From Sabellastarte sp. h YS-2021 (taxonomy: Eukaryota; Annelida; Polychaeta; Sabellida; Sabellidae), in the NCBI GenBank assembly GCA_964017235.1, contig OZ024936.1, positions 51,015,028 through 51,079,027 on the forward strand: a stretch of DNA of 64,000 bases, in the 5' to 3' direction. This document shows positions 35,851 through 45,600 of the stretch, in pieces; the stretch's first letter is position 1, and every line of letters starts with the position of its first letter. The position numbers and the translations under genes are program-made. The notes under the pieces were generated by a model. It was given only the letters and a program-made list of their open reading frames with translations, was not told where the DNA came from and did not search any database.

Positions 35851-38395
35851 CCTCCTCTCCTCCATCATCCCCCACTGGGAACATATGTGGGTGAGTGTCC
35901 CCCACTGCGTACATGACACAGATCCTCCTCTCCTCTCCCATCCCCCACTGGGGACATGTGTCACTGAGCGTCCCCCACTGCGTACATGGCTGAGATCTTC
36001 CTCTCTTCCACCATCCCCCACTGGGAACATGTGTCAGTGAGTGTCCCCCACCGCATACATGGCAGAGATCCTCCTCTCCTCCACCATCCTCCACTGGGGA
36101 CATGTGTCACTGAGCATCTCCCACTGCGTACATGGCTGAGCTCCTCCTCTCCTCCACCATTCCCCACTGGGGACATGTGTCACTGAGCGTCCCCCACTGC
36201 GTACATAGCTGAGATCCTCCTCTCCTCCACCATCCCCCACTGGGAACATATGTGAGTGAGTGTCCCCCACTGCATACATGGCAGAGATCCTCCTCTCCTC
36301 TCCCACCCCCCACTGGAGACGTGTGTCACTGAGCGTCCCCCACTGCGTACATGCCAGAGCTCCTCCTCTCCTCCATCATCCCCCACTGGGAACATATGTG
36401 GGTGAGTGTCCCCCACTGCGTACATGACACAGATCCTTGTCTCCTCTCCCATCCCCCACTGGGGACATGTGTCACTGAGCGTCCCCCACTGCGTACATGG
36501 CTGAGATCCTCCTCTCCTCCACCATCTCCCACTGAGGACATGTGTCACTGAGCGTCCCCCACTGTGTACATGGCTGAGATCCTCCTCTCCTCCACCATCC
36601 CCCACTGGGAACATATGTCAGTGAGTGTCCCCCACTGCGTACATGGCAGAGATCCTCCTCTCCTCTCCCATCCCCCACTGGAGACGTGTGTCACTGAACG
36701 TCCCCCACTGCGTACATGCCAGAGCTCCTCCTCTCCTCCACCATCTCCCACTGGGGATATGTGTCACTGAGCGTCCCCCACTGCATACATGGCTGAGATC
36801 CTCCTCTCCTCCACCATTCCCCACTGGGGACATGTGTCACTGAGCGTCCCCCACTGCGTACATGCCAGAGAACCCCCTCCCCTCTCCCATCCCCCACTGG
36901 AGACATGTGTCACTGAGTGTCCCCCACTGCATACATGCCAGAGCTCCTCCTCTCCTCCACCATCCCCCACTGGGGACATATGTGAATGAGTGTCCCCCAC
37001 TGCGTACATGACACAGATCCTCCTCCCCTCTCCCATTCCACACTGGGGACATGTGTCACTGAGTGTTTCCCCACTGTGTACATGGCATAGATTCTCCTCT
37101 CCTCCCTCAACTTCCACTGGGGACATGTGTCAATGAGTGTCTCCCACTATGTATATAGCTGAGATCTTCCAATCCTCCCCCATCTCCCACTTCGGGCATG
37201 TCTGACCGAGTGTCCCCCTCTGTATACATGGCTTGGATCCTCCTCTTCTCCCCAATCCCCTACTAGGGACATGTGTCACTGAGTGGCCCCCACTGTGTAC
37301 ATGGCTGAGATCCTCCTCTCCTCCTCCATCCTCCACTGGGGACATGTGTCAATGACTGTCCCCAACTGCATACATTGCGAAGATCCTCCTCTCCTCCTCC
37401 ATCCCCCACTGGGGAGATGTGTCACTGAGTGTTTCCCTACTGTGTACATGGCACAGATTCTCCTCTACTCCCTCAACTTCCACTGGGGACATGTCTGACT
37501 GAATGTCTCCCACTATGTATATAGCTGAGATCTTCCTATCCTCCCCCATCTCCCACTTGGGACATGTCTGACTGAGTGTCCCCCTCTGCATACATGGCTT
37601 AGACCCTCCTCTTCTCCCCAATCCCCTACTAGGGACATGTGTCACTGAGTGGCCCCCACTGCGTACATGGCACAGAACCTCCTCTCATCCCCGTTTCCCA
37701 CTAGAGACATGGCTGAGATCCTACTCTCCTCCCTCTCCCCAACCAGGGACATGTCACACTGAGCTTCCCCTACTTCATACATGCTAGAGATCCTCTTCTC
37801 CTCTGGCATCCCCCACTGAGGACAGGTGTCAGTGAGTGTTCCCCCATTGCATACATGGCAGAAATCCTCCCACCCTTCCCCATCCCCCACTAGGGACATG
37901 TGTCACTCAGCATCCCCCACTGCGTACATGGCACAAATCCTCCTCTCCTCATCCACCCCCACTGGGAACATGTGTTAGTGTCTGTCCTACAGTGGATACA
38001 TGCCACAGATTCTCTTCTCCTCTCCATCCCCGACTGGGACATGTGTCAGTGAATGTCCCCCTCTGAGTACATCGCTGAGATCCTCCTCTATTCCACCCTT
38101 CCCACTAGGGATATGTGTCCCTTAGCATCCTTCAGTGTGTACATGGCACAGATCCTCCTCTCCTCTCCCCCCACTGGAGACATGTGTCACTGAGCATCTG
38201 CCACTGCATATATGGTTGAGATCCTCCTCTCCTCCCTCCATCCCCACTAAGGACTTGAATCAGTGAGCATCTCCCACTGCGTACATGGCTGACATCCTCC
38301 TGTCCTCCACCATTCCCACTGGGGACATGTATCAGTGAGCATCCCTCACTGCATACATAGTTGATAGAGATTTTTCTCCCAGTTCCCATTTTAGG
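35851..38395. repeat. 73-bp minisatellite array
   Basis: About 35 units contain CCCCCACTGCGTACATGGC, GAGATCCTCCTCTCCTCCAC and GGGGACATGTGTCACTGAGC. Repeat landmarks step by exactly 73 bp from 36034 to about 37126 and become degenerate after about 37140. 73 is not a multiple of three and the unit lacks stops on the minus strand over long stretches, so overlapping minus and plus ORFs up to 144 codons appear. They repeat the same peptide in shifted frames and are artefacts. Inverted copies lie at 41931-42165 and at 42300-42347. Confidence 0.95.
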
Positions 38396-38399
38396 TATA

Positions 38400-38803
38400 A
38401 CCTAACTGGAAAATACCAGTTAGCTAACCAGAATATTCCAGTTAACTTACTTGAATATACCAGTGAACTAACTTGAATGAATGAGTTAATAACTGGAATA
38501 TACAAGTTAGCTACCTGGTATAGTCCAGTTAGCTAAATTGTTTATTCCAGTTTGCTAGCTAGAATATTCAAGTTAGCTTACTCATATATTTAAGTTAACT
38601 AACACATATATTCAAGCTAGTAAACTCATAAATTCAAGTTAGTTAATTGTTATATTAGAGTTATTAACTTGTATATTCCAGTTACTAACTCGAATATTTT
38701 GGTTACTAACTTGTATATTCTAGCTACTAACTCAGGTATTCCAGTTAGCTAAATAGTATATCAGCATATTCCAGTCTGTTAACCGGTATAGTAAAGTTTG
38801 TAA
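38400..38803. repeat. CCAGTTAGCTAACT-type degenerate tandem repeat, left part
   Basis: Short units of about 20-25 bp combine CCAGTTAGCTAAC, GGTATATTCAAGTTAG and related words. The array stops exactly at the Helitron-like 3' end at 38804 and resumes at about 40446, so the Helitron-like element interrupts it. Confidence 0.8.
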
Positions 38804-38834
38804 CTAGACCAAGGACGCATCTGTGGCCAGATGC

Positions 38835-39600
38835 CAAATGTATCCACCGACAAAGGCAAAAGTAGCTATTACTCAGCTATGCCACGAGCTAGAGGTCTGA
38901 AATTTTAATATGTTATAGCTGACCCAAAAGTAGGTGAATAACATATTTGCACCAAATTCTCTAAATGCAATAATTTTCAAGTTACAAGTGATTTTACTCA
39001 TGATGGAAGTTAGTGAAAAGTCCAAAAGTAGCTATTACTCACTTAGCTTTTGACATAGACACCCAAGTTACTCACCATGTTGTTGCTATGGAAAAAGTAG
39101 GTGAATAACATATTTTAACAAAATGCTCTAAATGCAATACTTTTCAAGTTATAAATGATTTAGTGTTGAGTAAGAACTTCAAAGTAGCTATTACTCAGCT
39201 ATGCAATGAGCCACAGGTCTGGAAATTTACTATGTTATAGCTGCCTCAAAATAGGTGAATAACATATTGAAACTAAATAATCTAAATGCAACAGTTTTCA
39301 AGTTATAAGTGATTTACCCAACAGTGATAACCTTTAGATATAATAATACTTTAGAGATAATTAGCATTTACTCATTTTGAGTAGGTGAATAATTAGCTAT
39401 GGGTCTGAAACTTCACCAAGCGAAAGCTCTCCCAAAAGTAGGTGAATGAGTTATTTGAGAGAAATTGGCTATCTGCAATACTTTTAGAGATAATTCACAT
39501 TTACTCATTTTGAGTAGGTGAGTAATTACCTACGGGTCTGGAACTTCTCCATGTGAAAGCTCTCCCAAACGTAGGTGAATTCATATTGCAACCGAATACT
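38835..39600 (-). repeat. Satellite D block (155-bp family), inverted
   Basis: Contains AGTAGCTATTACTCAGCTAT, AATATGTTATAGCTGACCC and AAAAGTAGGTGAATAACATA, the reverse complement of the array at 61750-64000. Later units diverge. Confidence 0.85.
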
Positions 39601-40440
39601 CCTGTACTACCCTGTAGGTAAAAAATTCACTCGAAAAGTCTCTATTTCTTACAGTTTTCGAGATATTTGCACTTTTTGTATTTTGTAAAAAAACGGTCAA
39701 AGAAACACCCACAGCGGCCATCTTGTTTTTGTCCAGATATCCAGAAAAATTCCCAAGGAAGCTTTGACCATGATGAACATATCCTACAAATTTGGAAAGT
39801 GTACATTGCATGCCCTTAGATATACTGGGGCAGCAAAAGTCCCTAAAAATTTTAATGAAACAGCCGTGGCAGCCATCCTGTTTTTGGAAACGAGGCCAAA
39901 AAAACTCGGAGGCAAGCTTTTGTACCATTGAACCTATCCTGGAAATTTGAGGCCTCTACTGCTAATACTTTTGGCTGCAGAGGGGTAACGAGAAATCATC
40001 TACACACTGCGGCGGCGGCGGCGTACCCCCGCGAAAACCATAGTATCCACCGGATACAAACTACTGATACAACAAGACCACTGTTGCGGTATGTATCTCC
40101 CGCTGAGCATTACAGGGGAAGAAATACCTTTTCCGAGATATTCAGACTTTTTCATTTTCCACTAAAATGCAAGATGGCCGCCAAAAGTGGTGAAAATTGA
40201 AATGTTTTCCCCTTGCGTAGGATACCCTTGTACTACCCTGTGGGTCAAAAATTTGCTCGAAATTGCTCTATCTCTTACGGTTTGTGAGATATTGGTGATT
40301 TTTTACATTTTCACTAAAAGTAGCAATAAAATTGCCATTACTCACTTGTACATTGAACAACAGTTGTGAAACTTAAGTATGTTACAGTTCACAAAAAGTA
40401 GATGAACAGCATATTTGAGAGAAATTTTTTAGCTGCAATA
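39600..40440. repeat. Satellite C-type units and GC-rich insert
   Basis: Recurrent AAGATGGCCGCCAAAAGTGG, CTACCCTGTGGGTCAAAAAT and CTTACGGTTTGTGAGATATT match the array at 24598-25650. The patch at 39990-40120 holds a GGC run and GTATCCACCGGATAC. Confidence 0.7.
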
Positions 40441-40445
40441 CTTTT

Positions 40446-40705
40446 TGTATATTCCAGTTACTAACTGATCCAATCCAGTAAGCCAAATGGTACATTCATC
40501 TTAGTAACTTGTATATTTTCAGTTAGCTTACTGGTATACTCAAGTTAATAACTCATTGATTCCAGTTAGCATACTGGTATATTCAACTTAGTAGCTTGTA
40601 TATTCAAGTTAGCTAACTCATGTATTCCAGTTAGCATACTGGTATCTTCAATTAAGGTATTAACTTGTATATTCAAGTTAGTAACTGGTATATTCCATAT
40701 GGCTA
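40446..40705. repeat. CCAGTTAGCTAACT-type degenerate tandem repeat, right part
   Basis: Continuation of the array at 38400-38803 with GGTATATTCAAGTTAG and CCAGTTAGCATACTGG units. Confidence 0.8.
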
Positions 40706-40711
40706 TCTGCT

Positions 40712-40905
40712 ACTATGGCCTAGTGGATAACACACTCACCTAGGGACACATAGGATTTCTGTTCAAACACAGGCTCAGGCAGATATATAGTGGATCAGAT
40801 GACCACCTAAATTGGCAGTTTTCTGTCATTGTCTCCTATCCCTAGTGGCAGGCTAAAGAACCTCAAGGACATTGATAAATGGTCATCCCTGAGCTTCTGT
40901 CTTTT
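40712..40905 (+). mobile_element. tRNA-derived SINE, family S1 (5' part)
   Basis: It starts ACTATGGCCTAGTGGATAAC and has AGGCAGATATATAGTGG and ATTGTCTCCTATCCCTAGTG. It is truncated in its 3' third, where satellite A follows. Confidence 0.65.
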
Positions 40906-40919
40906 CAACCTACTAATTA

Positions 40920-41870
40920 AGATATGGCCTGGAAAAGATTTCAAGGGTCACGGTCACTACGGCAAGGTCAGATGTGAAATCAAAATTTACATTATGACCT
41001 TACACACCTACACCCTCTAACCAATTTCCCAACCAAGTATCAACTTCTTATGCTGTACAGTTTCTGAGATATAACCCAGACAACATTTTAACAGTCAAGG
41101 TCACTACCAAAAGGTCAAAAGTCAACTCAAGGTCACATCATGACATTGCACACCTACACTCCCTAATTAATGTGCACACCCAAGTATCAACTTCCTACAC
41201 CTCACGGTTTCAGATATATAGTCCAAACAATTTTTTTTCAATCTTACAGCAAGGTCAAAGGTCAAATCATGGTCACACTATGATGCTGCGCACCTATACC
41301 CTCAACCAATGTTCCTACTAGGTATCAACTTTCTACACCCTATGGATTCTGAAATATAGCCCACACAAGATTTTAAAGATCAAGGTCACTACAGCAAAGT
41401 CAAAGGTCAACTCAAGTTCACACCATGATGTTGCACACCTACACCCCTAATTAAGGACCCTACCAAGAAGCAACTTTCTATGTCTTACAGTTTATGAGAT
41501 ATAGCCCGGAAAAGATTTTCAAACTAAAGGTTACTATGGCAAGGTCAAAGGTTAAATCGAGGTCACACTATGATGTTGCACACCTACACTTACACTTTTT
41601 ACCTTGCTGTAATGATCTGGACCTTTAAAATCTTGTCCAACTATATCTAAGAAACTGTAAGGTGTATGAAGTTAATACTTGGTTGCGACATTGGTTGGGG
41701 GTGTAGGTGTGGAAGGTCATGGTGTGACCTTGATTTGTCCTTTGACCTTGCTGTAGTAACCTCGACCTATAACATCTTGTCTTGGCTACGTCTCAGGAAC
41801 CACAACTTGTAGGAATTTGGTTAGAAGGTGTAGGTGTGCAACCTTGATTGACCTTTGACCTTCTCATAGG
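40920..41870. repeat. Satellite A block with internal head-to-head inversion
   Basis: From 40920 to about 41595 the units read CAAGGTCAAAGGTCAAATC. From about 41600 to 41870 they read GGTGTGACCTTGATTTG, the opposite strand. The copies are old, with many substitutions. Confidence 0.8.
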
Positions 41871-41930
41871 GAATTTGTCCTTATGGGCATCTCTAAGGCT
41901 ATTTTTAGGATACTGTGCAGAAATGAAAAA

Positions 41931-42165
41931 CCTTGGGAGGAGGAGGATTCCAGTAATGTATGCAGTGAAGGATGCTTAATATTACATATCCTTAGTGGGT
42001 GATGTTAGAGTAGAGGAGGATCTCTGCCATGTATGCAGTGGGGGACGTTCAGTGACACATGTCCCCAGTGGGGGGTGGTGGAGGAGAGGAGGATCTCAGC
42101 TATGTAGGCAGTGGGGGACGCTCAGTGACACATGTCCCCAGTGGGGGATGGGAGAGGAGAGGGGC
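41931..42165. repeat. 73-bp minisatellite, inverted remnant
   Basis: About three units in the opposite orientation to 35851-38395, with GCAGTGGGGGACGCTCAGTG and ACACATGTCCCCAGTGGGGG. It ends GGAGAGGGGCCC near 42162. Confidence 0.9.
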
Positions 42166-42319
42166 CCAAATCCGTTACTATCTTTTCTGAATGCATATTA
42201 GTTTGTGTTCCATAATGTTACACTCGTATTGTGTGATAAATAAAAGCTAACATTTCAGTGATCTATTTTTTCTCTTCAAATAATGATTTCTCTTTGAGGC
42301 ATCTCCCATTACGGACATA

Positions 42320-42347
42320 ACGTAGTGGGGGACGTCCCCCACTACGT
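42320..42347. repeat. Perfect 28-bp palindrome of minisatellite half-units
   Basis: The left half is ACGTAGTGGGGGAC and the right half GTCCCCCACTACGT. It is a head-to-head junction of two minisatellite starts with GACGTC at the centre, 90 bp upstream of the CCDC43 start codon. Confidence 0.95.
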
Positions 42348-42436
42348 ACATACCATCCACCATTGCGCGCACTCACTTCAGCGCCGAGGATGCCCCTCTG
42401 TGGCTATTCAGGTTATCGGACTTACAACGTACCAAG
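42348..42436 (+). promoter_or_regulatory. CCDC43 core promoter / 5' UTR
   Basis: A CpG-bearing segment (GCGCGC, GCGCCG) directly precedes the start codon. The start codon lies within CAAGATGGCGGCGAC, a match to the YY1 element AANATGGCGGC. That element often overlaps the start of housekeeping genes (established). No TATA box was seen. The exact transcription start is inferred only. Confidence 0.5.
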
Positions 42437-42613
42437 ATGGCGGCGACCATGGATGTGACAAGTTTTGACAGTTGGCTATCAAAAAAACTGTTGAAGATGA
42501 ATAAAGACACTGATTTAGAAATTTTTGTGCAATACATTACAAGCATATTAGAAACGGAAACCGATCCACAGGAGCAAAATGAATCCTTAATGGATTTTCT
42601 TGGACAAATAGCT
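42437..42613 (+). CDS. CCDC43: CCDC43 exon 1
   Basis: ATG in the CAAGATGGCGGC context, 59 codons, ending ATAGCT|GTCAGT (phase 0). GTCAGT is a slightly unusual but acceptable donor. Joining to GAGGAC gives QIA-EDNL, which fits the family alignment. Confidence 0.88.
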
Positions 42614-45600
42614 GTCAGTATTTTAAAAATATTGTAACATCGCCCAGCAGCCTATCCGGTGTCGTGGGAAGTTTGTACTGTACTGCTTCCCTGCATAAGT
42701 TGGCCGCGGGTCGTTAGTTGGCCACCATCATCATATTTTGAAATTTCTATAATTCTAAAGGCCTGTATCATTCTTGAATGGTTTATTATAATAAGATTTA
42801 TTATAACTACAGTACCACTTTTAAAACCTGTGCAACCACACATTTGTCTGTTTGATACATTTAAATGAGTGGTGGCCAACTTACGACCCGCGGCCAACTT
42901 ATGCAGGGAAGCAGTATCTTCGGGAAATAAGTTCCTACAAAATGAAATTGACCCATGGATAAAAATTATTCCTATGTTTTATTGTTCTAAGATGATTGTT
43001 TAAGAATTATGTCGTGACATAAAATATAGTATGAGAAGATACAAGATCACATAATAGATCAGACGTGGGTACCTCAGCTTTACTTTACTTGTGTGTAGAG
43101 CCGTGGAACGACCCCACATAAAACTGGAGATTTGCATAAAGCACAAATATCATATAAATGTGTACACATAACTCTTCCCAGAACTATTTTGTTACATTTT
43201 CTTCAACAATCAGTCAACATGCAAACATGTTTGACAAAAAATAAATGACATTTCCTGAATGTTCAGGTTTTTTAGACTATTTCTCCAAAAATTTGAAAAT
43301 GTTCTTTTATTATGAAAGCTGTGTAAAATAGCATATATTTTGTACACATATTGTATTTGTTGTGTCACTGGCGTAATATCAACTGTTTATAATTATATTA
43401 ACACTGTGGCTTCAGAACAGTCACTGACGGATCGGAAAACAATCCCTTTCAGAACTGCCAATGGAAATGGTTCACAAATTATTTGCTTTAAGACCCGTTT
43501 TAAACAAAAATGTCTTTACTCTTCATATATTTTATAAGTATACGTTCATTCAAAATAAATAAATAAGTTTAATGCAAGGTTCAAAAATCCCAATTTCGTG
43601 AAATAATATATGAATTTTGAAAGAAAATGAAATAAGCAAATGAAACCCAATAAAATATGGTTGTCATTGGCAATGCTCAGGATTTTCGGTAAAAATATGT
43701 ATATTTCACACTGGGGCCTCAGAACGTTGATATATTGTAATTGTCATATTTTTATGAATCTATTTTCGACAGCATGCTTTAATTCAACTGCCACACATCA
43801 AATAGTTATAATATGAACGTGACAGTTCTGAAATTAAAAGAATTGTGACCCGTCCTTGTCGGTTCCGAAGACACTCTGTTATATTAAACCATTTTCATAC
43901 AAAAAAAATTTTATGCAACTCCCCAGTTCTATGTGGGGTCGTGCCACAGCTCTACACGTAAGTAAAGTAATAGATATTTATTTTACATATTTTGATTTCA
44001 TATATATATATATGTGACAGAACCCGTCACTACTACTGGCTTGGCTAGTAGGGATTTCCCTTGTAGCTGACCTGGTAGATTGTGGGCCTCGAGTGAGGTG
44101 GTGTGGGTTCGAGTCCCCTGGATAACCTGGTCCTGTGACATTTGGCACTATATAAGGGACTGGCTAGTGTGGTTGAATTAACCACACAGTGGATAGCCAG
44201 TGGTGCTGGTTAATGTAAACCAGTAGGAACCCTGGGCCAGGTTTCATGTGTGGAGCGGAGAATGTGACAGAACCCCAAAAGTGATAAAAAACACTACTAC
44301 TGGCTTAGCTAATAGGGATTTCCCTTATAGCTCACCTGGTAGAGTGTGGGCCTTGTGTGTGAGAGGTTGTGGGTTCGAATTCCCTGGAGACCTGATCCTG
44401 TGACATTTGGCACCCAATAAGAGACTGGCTATTGTGGTTGGATTAACCACCCAGTGGATAGCCAGTGGTGCTTGTTAATATGAACCAGTCGGAACCCTGG
44501 GACAGGTTTCATGTGTGGAGGGGAGAATGTGACAAAACCCAAATGTGATAAAATCACTATTACTTGCTTGGCTAGTAGGGATTTCCCGTATAGCTCACCT
44601 GGTAGAGTGACATATAGTATATAGTATCTGATATATAGTATCTTGTATATAGTATTGTATGTCAGTTGTACTAATAATCATGCTACTTAATAAAAAATAT
44701 CAATAAAGTATGTGATAAAACAAGTTTACATTAAGTTCTGCACAGCTATAAAATACTTCAGGCATTATTTATGCTGAATTATGAAGAAAATATCCATTAA
44801 AATGCTAAAAAATATTTGCTGCATTCATTTAATTTTGAATGTCAAAGGTTATATGTCACAGGGTTACTGACCCAATTTTCATGCTATCTGTTGGTTATTT
44901 CTGAACTCTATGCAATAAACTTTCCAATGGTGTTTTAATTGTAAAAATTGGTTATGCATTGAGAGATTTACAAGCAATTAAAGATTACCAAAATTTTACA
45001 TTGGATGGATAAAAATTTATTGGCAAACAAACTATTGCATGAACCCAAAATAAGGACTAAAAGAGTTTGACAAGTGATATCCAAGTACCTAATTCAACTA
45101 CAGAAATGAAAAAATGTATCATTTTAAAGAAAAATAACAGTTTTTATTTGAAGAAATTTTGTTTTATATTGGCTCAGATATTGTCAAATATGCTGCAAAA
45201 GTAGGTCAAAACATCTGAAAAAAACACGGTCGAAACGCCCGGTGGGTCGAAACATCTTGATACCTTTCAGCTGATAACATTATCATTTCTGTGCATGTGC
45301 AATAGCATAGAAATGGATGATAAGAACAAATTTTATGGGACACAGTGTTCCCCCATGAAATAAGGTTGTCAAAATTGAAACTAAACCACTGACTGAGTTA
45401 AATTACTCTTGTTTTTAAAGATTGAATTATAATGTACAAATGTCAATAACTTACAACAATATACTGAATATTTTGCCTGAATATTGGTGTTTTCGGCTTA
45501 TAATAGAACCATTTCTGTGCATGTGCAACAGTGTAGAAACAGGTAAAAGGAACAAATTACATGGGATCTTAATTTAACAGGACACTGGAGTTGTAATATA

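Larger units (their letters stand above)
38804..40445 (-). mobile_element. Helitron-like element carrying satellites D and C
   Basis: Read on the minus strand, the 3' end has CGGTGGATACATTTGGC, the hairpin GCATCTG-GCCA-CAGATGC (38817-38834), then CTAG (38807-38804), followed by host T. Inside are about five units of satellite D (38835-39600), then satellite C-type units (39600-39900 and 40125-40440). Between these lies a GC-rich patch with repeated GGC (40009-40023). Both outer flanks are the CCAGTTAGC array, which supports the boundaries. The 5' end (about 40445) lacks a clear 5'-TC. No Rep/helicase coding is seen. Confidence 0.7.

Noticed and set aside
36180-36614. 144-codon minus-strand ORF and its many neighbours at 35.7-38.4 kb
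   Set aside because: They are shifted readings of a 73-bp minisatellite; the same peptide appears in all frames and there is no start or splice context.
35851-38395. CRISPR-like array of regular repeats
   Set aside because: Units are contiguous with no unique spacers, in a eukaryotic genome.
44300-44400. Possible functional tRNA gene
   Set aside because: Box A and box B are good, but there is no pairing acceptor stem and the unit repeats at 262 bp, so it is a SINE.
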